The position numbers and the translations under genes were made by a program. Source: Eutypella sp. D-1 (Eukaryota; Ascomycota; Sordariomycetes; Xylariales; Diatrypaceae). Taken from it: DNA of 64,000 bases. Shown in pieces: positions 1-13,912 of the stretch (the stretch's first letter is position 1; each line of letters opens with the position of its first letter). Where the stretch lies: the NCBI GenBank assembly GCA_023313575.1, contig JAJTTP010000025.1:372001-436000 (forward strand). Reading direction: 5' to 3'. The notes under the pieces are model-generated. The model saw only the letters and a program-made list of their open reading frames with translations, was not told the DNA's origin and ran no database searches.

Positions 1-116
1 GCCCGTTGGTGCAGATACCTGGCGTCTATGAGCGCGGCCAGCCTGGTACGTTCATCATCCCCCCGAGACAGAAAGCGAGACGAGGTATTAGAAAGCTACT
101 GGAGATCATGTCCTAA
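1..116 (+). CDS. 3' end of an unidentified protein, cut by the window edge
   Basis: One frame is open from base 3 to a TAA at 114-116 and encodes 37 residues with IPGVYERGQPGTF near the start. That stretch resembles, loosely, the conserved end of AA9-type lytic polysaccharide monooxygenases, where a PGxY segment precedes the last strand. The tail after it is basic (RQKARRGIRK). Only the last exon could be visible, so the family cannot be confirmed, and a chance open frame is possible at this length. A retrotransposon begins 600 bases downstream. Confidence 0.3.
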   Translation, partial: PLVQIPGVYERGQPGTFIIPPRQKARRGIRKLLEIMS

Positions 117-716
117 CTTTTGAACTAGACGTCTACTTCGCCTATTATTCAGATGATACCAATGCCACGACATTCGTACCGCCGAAGCCTGACGTGTGGT
201 CCGGGTAGGAAAGCTCGGCTCGGCCTTTTCAGGATTGCGGTCAGGACATAAGGTCTGCTCGTTGGAGTGTGCGTGCCACATGCCATAGTCTCATAACCTT
301 AGGGTATACTATGCATTGGGTCTCAATATGAATGCCTAGAACATCAATAAAATGCAATGCCCAGGGTTTACAATGAAATGTTGAAAGGGAAAGCCACTAA
401 ACATAGATTCTTTGAAGTGCTTCATAACAATGAATGTCCGACTCTGCCCACGTCGCCCCGGTTCCACCCAGCGCTATTGTAAGAATATTAGATCCTTGAC
501 TGGGGACAGTTTTGCACTTTCGTCAGGAGCATTCGCGTTGAAGGATGGATTCGCCAGTCGTTGCTGTTAATTACTAGCAATTGACCGTGGTTTTTAATCT
601 GATTACTTAACAATTCCTAATGTCTATGATGGCAATCCTCGGCGACCTGGAGATGTACCGCGTTTTACATGGAGCCCTACATGCATGGTAACTCCGTCAC
701 TCCTATAGCAGAGATC
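117..716. other. spacer with no recognised feature
   Basis: The base composition is ordinary and not RIP-mutated. I see no convincing reading frame or structural RNA. It ends exactly at the first base of a copia LTR. Confidence 0.5.
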
Positions 717-918
717 TGTTGGTAGGTACGTACGTAAAAGGAATAACAATAACAATAATAAAAGGTGGTAAGATTGGTGTTATATTTTGGTTTAAGGTTT
801 ATTTATCTATTTAAGAAAGATACGGGCAAAGCCCGTATCTTTATATAAACAGGAGATAGGTACATAGGTACTTTTTATTAATATATGGGTTTATATTAAT
901 AATTATTAGTAATTAATA
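717..918 (-). repeat. copia LTR, left copy (3' LTR of copy 1)
   Basis: 202 bases. It aligns position by position with the LTRs at 13624, 26314 and 39260; differences are almost all G to A or C to T. It keeps a perfect inverted repeat at 818-840 (10-base arms, AAA spacer) next to a TATATAA box, here in reverse orientation. The outer half is less mutated than the inner half. Confidence 0.9.
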
Positions 919-3900
919 TTTATTTTATTTTTTTTTCGTAACTTATTAGTTATAAAATGTTATAAAGGTAAATAAATAAATAAATAGTTAAATAATAAAC
1001 GTTAATAATATTATTCCCGTTTTATTTATTTTTTTAATTTTAAAATAATTTGGTTATTTTCGATAAATGTTTTTATAACCTTATTAAAGGTGGTTTTCGT
1101 TATGGTATCGGTAAGGTTATAAGCATTATGGATTTATCGGATATCGTTAATTTCCTTATTTTTATATAATTATCGTAACGTTATTAGGTTAATTATTAAT
1201 CTTTTTTTATTAATATTACTTATTTATATTAAATATTAATCGGGTTAAAATAATATTTAACGTATAATAAATAATATAGCTTATATTAAACTTTTAAATT
1301 ATACCATATATTTCGTTAATTAAAACGTTATAAGTAATGCGTTTATATTTAATAAATAATTAATAAATAATATTACTTTTAATATTAAGCTTATTATCGT
1401 ATCTTAATTCCTTATTATTTAAAATAATAATGTAACCGATTTACGAACTTATATTTTTATTATTAATAAATAAATTATCGACGAAAATATATAGTTTTAA
1501 TTCCTCGGGTTTTAACTCGATATATATAAACCTGCGGTTTTTATTATTTTTTTATTATTAAATTTTAATATTTAATACCTTAACTTTTTTAAAACCGGGT
1601 TCGGTATATTACGTTGCCGTAAAATAATTAAATATAGCTTTTAATTAATAAATGGAAAAGATATAAACTTCCCGTATTTACTATTTAATATATTTTTTTA
1701 TCAGTTTTTAAAAAGGTGCTTTTAAATTTAAAAGTTCTAGCTTTTTAACTTATCTTTTTTATATAATAAATATTTTATATTTACGGATAATAATTTATAA
1801 ACCGTTAAAATTTTCGGTTAATCCGTTTTTTAATATTTTTTAAAAGCATGTTTTAATCTTTATTTCGATAAATATTTTATTTTTTAAAGCCATAAACTCC
1901 GTAATGCCGACGTTAAAAATATTATTTATTTAAAATCTTATAATCCCGAATAATCTTAAATCCGATATTAATAAATAAAGGTTAAACGTTAAAAAGTTTA
2001 TATATAATTTTTATTAATAATATTATAAATAAGGTTTAAATTAATAAATACTTAATTCCGTAAATTTATATAACGGTTTAACGATACATAATAACGTTTT
2101 TTCGGGGTATTTTTTTTTTAATTTAACAGGTAATCGTATAAAAATGGTCCGTTATATTAACGTTTTAAATTAGGTATAAGCTATAATAATATTTCGTATT
2201 ATAATTTTTATCCTTTTAAACCGTAAAATAAAGGCTATTATTAAAATAAGATATTAATTAGCTTATTAAATAATAAACGTATAAGTTATAATAAAAATCT
2301 TATTTAAATCTTTATAATTTTAAATAATTAACCGTAATTCTTTATACGGTAATAAGGTATTTTTACCTTTTATTTTACGGATTATTTTTAATTTAAATAT
2401 TATTATACCTCGGTATTTAATAACGTTATATATCTTGGGTTAAAATATATTTTATTTAAATAAAGTATTTAGTTTTTTAAAATTAAAAGCTTTAAATAAT
2501 TTATTAAATGTTATAATCTTATTATCTGCTTTTAGTTTAAAAGTAAATGTTTTATTATTTTTTTCTTTAATATTAATATATTAGAAATTTATTCGTATTG
2601 TTTCGACCTTTTTAATAATAATAATTTTTAATTCTTTTTAAATAAGGGCTTTTTTTAATTAGGTATAAAGTTTAACATATAAATTTCGGAAAGTTATTAT
2701 ACTTTTTATTACTTTTAAGTCCATTATTACGTTTTTATCGGTAACCGTAATAATTTTAAATAATCTTTTTTAACCATTTTTTTTTTATATATAAGCACCT
2801 TATTATTTAATAAAAAAAACCTTAATAAGGTTTTTTACGTATTTAAGCCGTTCTTAATATTTAATACGTTTTAAACCGATTTTTATACCTTAACTTTTTT
2901 AATTTTTATTATAGCTTTTTATATAGCTTAAGCTTTTTAAATCTATATAAAAGTAAAGGGTAAATTTATATTAATACGAAAATAAGTTTTAAAAATTAAA
3001 AAAGTAAAAATAAATCCGTTAAGGTTAATTATGTTATTAATTATTTTTATTATTATTTATAAACGTAATAATTTTAATCTAATATTTCCGAATTTTTTTA
3101 TAATAATTTTATAAGCTTTACGTATAAAATTATAATACTTTTTTATTTTGCCGATAAATTAATATGCTTTTACCGGTATTTAATAACAAGTAATATTAAT
3201 TAAACGTGTTTTATTACGGAATTTAATATTATCGAAATTTATATTAACGTTATAAGTAATACTGTTTAAAGGTTTTAAATAAATATCGATTTAGCATTTT
3301 TTTAATACGTTTTATATCTTTTTAATTAATATATTCCTTATAAAATGTATTGCTTAAAATTTAATGGTTACGTTAATAATATAAAAAATAAGCTTCCCGT
3401 TTAAGTATATCATATTAACGATTATTTTAAAGTTAAAATCGATTTTAAAGTTTTTTAAACTAAATCTAAACCTTTAAAAAGCTTTACTTTTAATTTAATA
3501 ATGGTAATAAAACTTATTAATTTTTTAAATGCGTTAATATCGATATCGTACTTTATTTTATTTAATAAATTATATAATTTATTAACAAATAAGTGTTTAA
3601 AACGTATATAAATCTTACGTAATTCTGCCTCCGTAAAATAAATGATATTATTAAATTTAAATTATAAATATCCTTATTTCCGAATAATATTTATTATTAT
3701 ACCGTTTTTACCGATTAACTGGTTAATAACGTTATTAAAATATATATTAAAACGGTTTATATTTTTAATTAATATTAAAAACAGGGTATTTATCTTTATT
3801 ATATAAAAGTCGATTTGGCCGAACGGCGTAATAACGGAGATTATACTAAATAATTTAAAAAAGGGTCCGTTTTTAAAGCGGATAATTATTTTTTTTACGC

Positions 3901-6093
3901 GGTTTTTATTCATCTTTAATCGTTAATTAAAATATTTTTTTATTAAAGCTAAATATTATTTTTTTTTTATAATAAATACTTTAACGGCTCCTGTATTTAA
4001 TATAATTCTTTAAAATACGTTTTTAATATATTTATTTAAAACGAAAATAATATCGGGCATTTTATTTTTTATTATTAATAAAAAAGGGTTAATTCGGTGT
4101 TAAAAAGATTAATTAAATAAATAAGCAGTTATAAAATATTGGCCATTATCCGATTAGTTAAAATATTTTACGGTATTTTCTTTTTTTTTTAGTTTCGAGA
4201 TAGGCTTAATACCTTTATATCTTGTTAAAAAAACTAAGTAATTAACGTATCGGTTTATTTTTCTAATTTTTTATTTATTTTTTATTTTTTTATATTTTTA
4301 TTTTAAATATTTTATGGATTAGCAATTTCTTTTTTATATACTTAATATTTACGTTTTTATTATCGGTCGGGTTTTTATTTTTAATACTATTTCCTGCTTT
4401 TATTATTCCGGTAATATTTATAATCTGTATAAAATATATCGTTATTATTATTATTATCGTTATTATCTTCGGTAACCATATATTAAGCTGTTTTTTTTAT
4501 AATTTTATAAATATTAATAAAAGCGTATAATTTATTTATTAAATTTTTAAAATAAGTAATAAGTTCGAAAAAAGTATATTAAAGTTAAAGGATAATACGG
4601 TAAACTCGGTATATAATAACGATTAATTATTATTTTCTTTAAAAATCGGGTCTTAAAATTGTTTAATATAAAAAAAGTTTATTAAATATAATTTAAAATA
4701 CTTTTAAGTTATTTTTATTAACGTTTTTAACTTTAATATTAAAAAAAGTTATAAAAATTTAATCGTAATAATATTAAATTTTATTTTATTTAATATTAAA
4801 ATGGCGTTTTATAATAAAATATATATCGGTAAATATTAAATAACGGGGGATATTATAAAAAAATATAATATTATACGTTTTAATAAGATTATTAATAATA
4901 TGGCATAAAATTAAGTTTATCGGATATTATTAATATAATATATATTAAGGAAAAAACGGAATTTATTTTTTAAAATATCGTAAACTTTTCCCGTATAATT
5001 ATTTTTTTTATTTTAAGCTTTTTTAAATTATTTTATAATAATTAATAGGTATAATTTATTTAAAATATTTACCGGCGGGATAATATAATAAATCTGTTTT
5101 TATTAATTATTAATAAATATAAATATCCGTTTTAATAATAGGTTAAGTTTTAAAATAAGCCTAAACACCGTTTAAAAAAAAGAATTATAATTTTTTAAGG
5201 TTTTTACAGGCCCCGGTCCCTTATTTAAGGTAATCGGTAAAGGAAAAGGAAAAAAAGGTGGCGTTAAAAGTTAATATTTTTTAAATTATTTAAGTCCTAT
5301 AATATACGGGTTAGTTTAAATTTTTAAAAAAGGAACGGTCCGGTTATCCTTTTTTATTATTAAGTAAAAATATTTAAAGTGTTATTAATTATATATAGGT
5401 TAAAACAGGTAACCCGGGTAATAATTAATAAAAAAAGGATAATTAAAATATAACAGGTAACCCGGAGAAAAAAAGTATTAATATAATTATTTTATATTAT
5501 TAAAAAATGGTTAAATATTAATAAAAAAAAATTAAATAATAAGAATAAGGTAAATATTAATAAAAGGTTAAGTGCCGGTAAAAAGGAAATATGTTTATTT
5601 TAACGGCAAAAGGTTAATTAATACCGTTAATATGTTATATAATATTTGAAGCTTAGGTTAAAGTTTTCCGGTTAATTACGGTTAATATTTAAAAATAAGG
5701 TTAATCGGGGTTATTTATTAAGGCGTAAGAAAATAAAAAAAAGGTTAATCGGGGCCGGGGGGGGGAAATTTACGTATAATTATAAAAAAAAAGTTAATAA
5801 AAGTTATTAATTTTAATATGGTTTATGCCGCCGAGGTTTTTAATTATTATTAAAATTTACCGGGCGGCTTTACGGATATTCTAAGTTATAAATTAAAATA
5901 AATAAATAGCTTATAAGTTTATAAGTAAATTAATTTTTATTCCGTATTATAAATCGAAACCTTTTATATTAAAGCGTAAAGTTATCGGTTTTTTATTAAT
6001 TTAAACTTTTTAAAATTTTAAACCGGAAGTTTAAATTATGTAATAAAATTAATTAATATTATTATAAAATTAATATTATATTTTTTAATATAT
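919..6093 (-). pseudogene. decayed copia Pol (RNase H, reverse transcriptase and upstream domains), copy 1
   Basis: This is the body of copy 1 left of the nested guest. On the minus strand it parallels copy 2: the RNase H tail is at about 1070-1130 and reverse-transcriptase-like sequence lies to its right. Stops occur every few codons and CpA/TpG is nearly absent, so no product is expected. The only long open frame (3674-3913) has low-complexity I/N/F/K composition and looks like chance in AT-rich DNA. Confidence 0.7.
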
Positions 6094-6521
6094 TGTGACG
6101 GCTGGTTTATTCCTAACTATTAGTCCAGTTAAGGGGTTTATATTAACAAAAGTGCTAGGGTTTTAAATAATAAGTAATTACGTCTGGTAATAACAAAAAA
6201 AAAGGTGCTTTAAGTAATTAAGTTATATTATAAATTAATAAGCTTAAAAATTATCTAAAAAAAAGGTAATAAATATAGCTATATACTATTTATATCCTTT
6301 ATTCCTGATATTAAAATATGATATTAAATATTAAATCATTAAGATAATTAAATTATCCAGGTTATTTAAAATTATTAAAATAATTAGGTTATCCAGGTTA
6401 TCCTTTTTATTACGTGACCTAAATATAGCTTATTTTATCGTATTTATCCTTTTTAATGCCATAATTAAAAATTATTTATGCTAATCTTATTTAAGCCTAA
6501 TAACTTAACCAGGTTATAATA
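6094..6521 (-). repeat. chromovirus LTR (3' LTR of copy A)
   Basis: 428 bases, starting TGTGACGGCTGG (the inverse of the family 3' end GCCGTCACA) and ending in mutated ATAATA in place of ATAACA. The first 60 bases are nearly unmutated and the rest is AT-converted. Confidence 0.9.
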
Positions 6522-9500
6522 CGATCTTTCCTTTTTTAAAGTTTTTATCCTTAAAACCTATTATTCTTATTCCTCCTTTATTATAAATATTTCTTTCCTT
6601 TTTATTTTATATTTTTTTTATTATATCTGGTTATATTAATAAATCGATTTTTAAACGCGTAACTTTTTTATTTTAACGTAAAACTTTTTAACGCAATTCC
6701 TTTTTTACAGCAATTTTATTATCCGATCCGGTTAATATGGTTTTTTATTTTTATTATAAACGTTATTAATTAAAATATAAAATTTTTAACTCGGACTTTT
6801 CTCGTTATTCGTTATATATTTATTATAACCGAAGTTAATATAACATATTTAAACTTAATCCGAAATAATTATAAAAAATCGTATCTTAATATCGAAAACT
6901 GGAGTTAAAATTTAAAGCTGTAAAAAAAAAGGCTAAAAAGGTGATTTTTAAAATAAACGTAAAACTTTACTATTTATATCGTTAAAAGCATATATAATAT
7001 AAAAAGATAATAAAAACGGTTTTTTATAATATCGATAATTTAAAAAAATTAAAGGAGAAAAAGCGTTAAGCGGAAAATACATATCTTACGGGGTTTATTA
7101 AAACGTTTATAAATCTTAAAGTTATTCCGGATCTTAATTAATTTAAAATGGATTTATCGGGTAATCTTAATTAAGATATTATTTTTATTAACGTTTCCGT
7201 CGGCGTTAATAAAAATTTTTTAAAAAGCGTTAAATATTTATTAAGTAATTAACAGGTTTTTATATATTTTCGGAATTATTATATCTTTTTTATTTAACCT
7301 TATATTTTATTTGTCTATCCTTTATTTATATGTTTAAGATTTTCTTTACTTCGTATTTATTTATTTTTATTTCGACGTTATTTTATTTTATTTTTATAAT
7401 GTTTATATTTATTACGTTCTTAAATAAGGAAATATAAAAAATTAAATAAATCCTGACTTTTAATAATAAATCCAGTTCGTAATTATTTTTTAATATTTTT
7501 TTAATAACTAGGTACGGTCCGATATACTTATAATCGAATTTTTTATTAAATCGTTTTATCGTAATATTTTTTATAACTAAATAAATTATATTTTTTTTTA
7601 AAAAAGTTAATCCTTTTAACCTTTTTTAATTATAATATCGGCTTATTTGTTAACGTATAAGTTTAAGTTTTTCTTTTATTTTTTTATATAATTATTTAAA
7701 TCGTTCTGATATTAACATAGCTTTAATATTATCCGGTCTTTTTTTATAAACGTTTCGATAAACGTTTAAAATAAATCCGAAATTAACGTTAATAAATATC
7801 GTTTATATATTCTTATAATAAGTTATATTATAAGCTAATTATATAATAAATAACCACTTAACTTAATTATTTTATTTATAATTAATATATTATTAAAAAT
7901 AAGTTTTTAATATTTAATTAATTCGTTCTGTTTATCCGTTTACTTAAGGTTTAAAAGTTATTATAAATTTAAGGTTTAGTTTTAGTTTTATTATAAAACT
8001 TTATTAAAATTTCGATACGAATATCGTTCTTTTATCGGAGATAATTTCGAATATAAAACTATATATTATTATAATATGTCGTAAAAAAATATATGCCATT
8101 TATTTTACGTCGGTATTTTCGTTATATAAAATAAAATAAAAAAATTTTATAAATCGGTTAACGATTACGAATATGCTATTATAACCATTATATGTTATTA
8201 AATTTTTTAATATCGGTAATTTAGTAATAAAATTAAATATAATAAATTTTTATAATTATTTATTAATTAATAATAGTTATAATTTTCCGTAAGGTTTATA
8301 TCGTTTTATTTTAGTTTTTCCGTATATATTATATCGTCGTTATATTCGTTATATTATTAATTTCATTTTATCGAATATATAGGTCCGTTATAATCGTTTA
8401 AAAAGTTTATAATTTTTTAAGTATTTATATAAAAAATATTCGTAAATTTTTTATATTAATTATTTTTACAGTTTTTATAATATTTATAATTTTTTTATTT
8501 ATTTTTTTTTAATAAATTATTATTATATTACTCGATTTATTTATATAAATTATCTCGAATAATCTTAATAATAGCAATTTATCGTTATTTTAGGTATTTT
8601 TTTAACATTTATCGGAATACCGTATATTTAATTAATATATACTTTTCTTCTATAACAGGTTGCTTATTAATAACATTTATTCGTCCGTTCTTTAATCCTT
8701 TTTTATAAATAATAATATAATCGAATTCCGTAAAATATTTAATATATCGTAACTGTTTTCCGTTAAGGGTTTAAATGGTAGAAAAATATATAATGTTTTT
8801 ATAATCGGTATAAACTTTAACTTAATATATATTTTTTATAAAATAATATTTAAATTTTTTAAATACGTTAACGATAATAAAAAATTTTTTATCGTAAATC
8901 GGATAATTAAGTTCGGTTTTAATAAGTTTATAAAAATAAAATATAATAAAATATAATTTTTTTTCTTTATTTTATTATTTAATTTATACTTTAAAGGTAT
9001 AATTTAAAGCGTCGGTTTTTAATTTAACGGGTTTTTTAAAATCGTATATAATAAATATTAATTTATTAATAATAACATTTTTTAACTTTTTAAAAGATTT
9101 GTTTATTTTATTAGTTTATATAAACCGTTTATTTTTTTTTATTAATTCCGTAAAAGGTGTTATAATATGTTTAAATCGTTATATAAATTTCCGATAATAA
9201 TTTGCTAAACCGAGAAAAGTTTATATTTCTTTTATATTAATAAATATTTTTTAATCTTTAATAATTACGATTTTTTTAAGGTTTATTTTAATATGTTCGG
9301 GGGTAATAATATATCCGAGGAATTCCATTTTTTATATATAAAATACACTTTTTTTAAGTTTTATTAATAAATTAGCGTTTTATAATATTTTCAATACTTT
9401 ATATATATATTTTTTATATTATTCCTTTAAATCTAAATAAATAAGGATATTATTAAAATAATAAATAACGAAAATATTAAAATATTTTTATAATATATAA

Positions 9501-12500
9501 TTAATTATATGTTAAAACGATGTTAATACGTTAATTAATCCGAAAAACATAATTAAATATTTAAATAAGCCGTATTTCGTTTTAAAAACTATTTTTTATT
9601 CGTTTCCGGGTTTAATTTTAATATAATAATATCCGTTTTTAAAGTTTAAAGTAATAAACCACTTAGCTCCGTATAAACGGTCCTTTATTTTAATAATAAA
9701 TAGTAACGGTATTCGGTTTTTAACGGTAATTTTATTTAATTATTAATAATTAATTATTAATCGTAATTTACCGTTTTTTTTAAGCATAAACATAATAAGG
9801 TATTTTATTAATAATTTTAATCGTTAAATATATCCTTTTATTAATTTATTTTTAAAATACTTTTATAATTCTTTAAATTCGATTTCGTTAAAGTTATAGA
9901 TTTTATGGAATCGTAACGTTTTTCCTTTTATAAAGACAATCTTATAGTTTTATTTATTACGGTTTAATAATCCTTTTTTAAATTTTTCGCGAAACACCTT
10001 ATCGTATTAATAATATTATAATGGTACGTTACGTATTTATAATATTATCGTATTTTTTTTTTCCAAAATATTATTAAAAAGGCGGAATCGTTATCGGATA
10101 AACACGATAATTTATTTAATCCTTTTTTCGTATCTTTTTTTTTTATTTCGTCGTATTCTTTTTAATAAGGTTTTTATCGTATCCTTATATCCGTACTTAT
10201 TATCCGTTAAATATTAAAATTTCTTTTTTAAATTATTATCGGTCTTTAAAAGATAAGGAAATATTATTTAACTAATTTTTTAATTAATCGATAAATTATA
10301 TTAATATAGCCATAATTACTTAAAAATTATATCGTATTTTTTTAAAAACATAATGTTAAAAATAACATTTTATTTTTATTTTTCGATATATATATCGAAT
10401 TAATCGGTTTTTTATAATACTTTTCCTTTATCGTATTAAAAAGCATAATTTTCGGTTCCTGTTATGTTATAAAAATGTTATTTTTTTTTTATAATAATTA
10501 TAATTTATTATATAATTTCGGGGTTACATAATTATTTTCGGCTCCGCTATTTATTATAACAATATATTAATTATTTTTAACTTTTATTTATATTATAATA
10601 TATCCGTATCGTTTTTAAGCTTTTAAAATAGCTTATAAATATCGTATTACGTTTTTAAACTTTATAATACCGTTTTATGGCTTTAATATAAACGGCTTTA
10701 TTTTTTTAAATCTTTACCGTAAATTTATACGGTATCGTATAAGTTATTATAAAGTTTTTTTTTATTAGATTTTTTTTATATATACGGTTATTTTTTTATT
10801 ATTAAATTTTCGTAAAAATATTTAAAGCTAATCTTATTAAAGGTTATCCTTTTTAATAAATCCTTATAAACGTATAAGTCGGTATTTAATAACTTATTTT
10901 TTTAATATCGGATTTTATATTTTTACCATTTAATCTTATTCCGGATCTTTATAACTTTTAACGTTTAATATATATATTTATTATAATAACATATTTAATA
11001 TCCTCCGGGGCAGGATATTTTTTTTAACCATTTTTAATTATACGGTACGCGGTTAATATAATATATAATTTCCTTATACCATTATTAATCGGTTTCGTTT
11101 CCTTTTTATTATAAAAAATTAAATCCTTTTTTAATTATTTATTTAATTCGGTTAATAATACCGATTTTTCGTTCCTTATATTAATAACACTTATATTTTC
11201 GATAATTAACGGGGTATTTTAAAAAATACGGCGTTTAAGTTTGGATTTTTTAATTAATAAATTTATCCTAATTACGAAATTATTATAAATAAATTTTAAA
11301 TCGTTATTTTTTAAGGCGTTATTAAGATCGTTTAATATAAATGCCGTATATTTTTTATAATTTATAATTTTATCGTTTTTTAAACCAGTTAATTAATTAT
11401 TTTATTTTTTCTTTTTTTACGAAATAAGCTTTTATAAAGGCCTTTTCTTTATCGTTATCGAGGTATTTATCTTATTATTATTAACGTTATCGTTTTATTA
11501 CGGCTTAAGCTAATTGTTTAACTTTTTATAATCTTTATTAATAAATATTATTATTTAAATATACGTAACGGATTATTCCGAACGTTTTTTTACCGGTAAA
11601 AGGTTATTTTCCTTTAGGTATAAGTTTTTAATTTATATTTTGTTTAAATTTTTTATATTCTTTTTTAAAATATCCTATTTTATTATAATTATAGCATTTA
11701 ATTTATCGTTTATCTTTTTATATTATATTAAATAATATTAATCTTAATGCCGTTTTATAAAATATATCGGTAAGTTTTTAATTTTGATTTTTATTATTTT
11801 AATATCCCTTAAATCCTTTAAATATATAATATCCTTTTTTTTTTAACGTTATTTAAATTATTTATTATCGATTTTAATTATTAAAGTAATAAATTTATCG
11901 AAAGTATTTAATCTGTTTTACGTAATAATTTTATCTTTAATTAAGTTTTTAAATCCTCGATAAAACGTGTTAATAAAGGATTTATCGTCGATTTATTTTG
12001 TTTTAACAGTAAATTGCTTAAATTACGCGGCATACGTATAAGCTGCTTTTTTTTGTTTAAATGTTAAAAGTTATTACGTAACGGCTTAAGCCTTATCCGG
12101 GTTTCCGTAATTAGCTTTTACCTTTTCCTTAAAATTTTTATATTTTTTAAAAAAGCGTTTAATTTTTTTAATTCTTTTTTTTTTTTTTTTAACGAAGGTA
12201 TTTAAAATGGGTTTAAATTATTAAATTATCCCCTCGGTAAAATATAACGTAATATTAAAAATTTTATTAACTTCCGTAATATGCATATAACGTTATTAAT
12301 ATAAATAAACTGCGGCTATAATAAAAAAAGGTTATATAAAAGTGGTATTATTATAAAGTCCAGGTTTTTTAAACTTAAATTTAACGGGTATAACCTTTTA
12401 ATTTATAATTATAATTATTATTCGCTTAATTTATTCGATTCGTTTAAGCAATTATTAAATAACTTATTAAAAGTTTTAACTTAAAAAAAACATAATATCG

Positions 12501-12546
12501 GATATTGCTTAAAGTTAATAACATTATTAAATAAAAGCTTATAACA
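6522..12546 (-). pseudogene. decayed chromovirus Gag-Pol, copy A
   Basis: This is the reverse complement of the internal region of copy B. Near 9730-9800 the minus strand has the mutated VIDYRxLN / KKxGKLR reverse transcriptase segment. Nothing longer than about 60 codons is open. It is treated as a pseudogene fixed by point mutation. Confidence 0.75.
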
Positions 12547-12973
12547 TATAACGGCTAATTTATTCCTAATTATTAATCTAGTTAAAAGGTTTATATTAAT
12601 AAAAATGCTAAGGTTTTAAGTAATAAATAATCACATCTGGTAATAATAAAAAAAAAGTATTTTAAATAACTAAGTTATATTATAAATTAATAAATTTAAA
12701 AACTATTTAAAAAAAAGGTAATAAATATAACTATATATTATTTATATCTTTTATTCCTGATATTAAAATATAATATTAAATATTAAATTATTAGGATAAT
12801 TAAGCTATTTAGGTTATTTAAAATTATTAAGATAATTAGGCTATTTAGGCTATCTTTTTTATTACGTGACCTAAATATGGCTTATCTTATCGTATTTATC
12901 CTTTTTAATGCCATGGTTAGGGATTATTTATGCCAATCCTATTTAGGCCCAATGACCTAGCCAGGTTATAACA
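12547..12973 (-). repeat. chromovirus LTR (5' LTR of copy A)
   Basis: 427 bases. The outer 110 bases (about 12865-12973) match the intact solo LTR almost exactly, while the inner 300 are heavily C to T / G to A converted. The TATAT duplication follows at 12974-12978. Confidence 0.9.
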
Positions 12974-12978
12974 TATAT

Positions 12979-13623
12979 ATGCTTTTTTATATTAATACGG
13001 TTTTTAATATAAACCGAAACGTTTTTAATATAATTTTAAAATTTATTTTTATAAATTTTTAAAAATAATTTTAATATTATTTAAAAGTTTTTTTAATTAT
13101 CCGGTTAATTCCTGGTTTATTATTAATTTTTTTAAAGTTATCGATAATTAATAACGTTTACGTTATTTTTTAAAAGTTAATAACTTATATTAAATCGAAT
13201 TCCGTTTAAATTACGATTATAAGGTTAAAAAATAAAACGAATAAAGTAATACGTTTTTATAAATAATTAAAAAGTTATAATAACGTGTTTTTAGCTTTTT
13301 TTATCTTTTTTTACGTTAATATTTATTAAGGAGTTTTAATATAAGGTTATTTTTTAACGGCTTTTAAGGATTTAGCCTATTATTAATTATCCGATATATT
13401 AAGTAATAAAAGTGGTTCTGATAATAATAATAAGTATAAAAAGGGAGTGTTATATAGTGATATGGGTTAAAAAAGGTTATTACTTATTATAAGGACGGGT
13501 AAAACGTAATAATTATAAGGATTTATTAAAGGTATTAACGCGATAGGATTTTTAAATCGTTACGATAATAATTTTATTAATTTTATTAATTTATATTATT
13601 AATTATTTAATAATATTAATTAA
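12979..13623 (-). pseudogene. 5' internal part of copia copy 1, decayed gag region
   Basis: The sequence between the nested element and the 5' LTR corresponds to about 26520-27180 of copy 2 read in the opposite direction. No open frame remains. Confidence 0.6.
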
Positions 13624-13825
13624 TATTAATAAGTATGTATATAAAAGGAATAATAATAATAATAATAAAAGGTGGTAAAATTGGTGTTATATTTTGGTTT
13701 AAGGTTTATTTATTTATTTAAAAGGGATATAAGCAAAGCCCGTATCTTTATATAAACGGGAGATAGGTATATAGGTACTTCTTACTGGTATATAGGTCCA
13801 TACCAGTGATTACTAATAACTAACA
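13624..13825 (-). repeat. copia LTR, right copy (5' LTR of copy 1)
   Basis: 202 bases, ending CTAATAACTAACA at 13825. One arm of the LTR hairpin is mutated here. The outer 40 bases are nearly unmutated. AT-richness stops within this LTR. Confidence 0.9.
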
Positions 13826-13912
13826 GATTAGCGATAGCATTGAGTCGTATTTGTTAGAATTTCTTACTTGGCGTAAACTAATACCTGCACTAACATCTAT
13901 ATGTTCATAAAC

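Larger units (their letters stand above)
6094..12973 (-). mobile_element. nested Ty3/gypsy chromovirus (copy A), RIP-degraded
   Basis: The element has 428/427-base LTRs, TG...CA ends (TA at mutated positions) and a TATAT duplication at 6089-6093 and 12974-12978. It is 6880 bases long, against 6846 for copy B at 30024, to which it is the inverted equivalent: its minus strand carries the same decayed gag, reverse transcriptase and integrase order. It is inserted in copia copy 1 in the same transcriptional direction. All frames are broken. The terminal 60-130 bases are visibly richer in G+C than the rest. Confidence 0.92.
717..13825 (-). mobile_element. RIP-degraded Ty1/copia LTR retrotransposon (copy 1) carrying a nested chromovirus
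   Basis: Two 202-base LTRs (717-918 and 13624-13825) bound an AT-rich body. Both start TGTTGG (TATTAA in the mutated copy) and end in the mutated form of CTAACA. The reverse complement near 1070-1130 encodes the decayed NPADAMTKxxxNKxxxTF tail of a copia RNase H, so the element reads right to left. Without the nested guest it is about 6.2 kb, close to copy 2. No open frame survives. The flanks are AGATC on the left and GATTA on the right, so there is no clean 5-base target duplication, unlike every other complete element here. It may have arisen by recombination between copies, or the flank may have mutated. Confidence 0.9.

Noticed and set aside
3674..3913. 79-codon frame in the AT-rich block
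   Set aside because: It encodes I/N/F/K-rich low complexity within a RIP-mutated copia body, as expected by chance.
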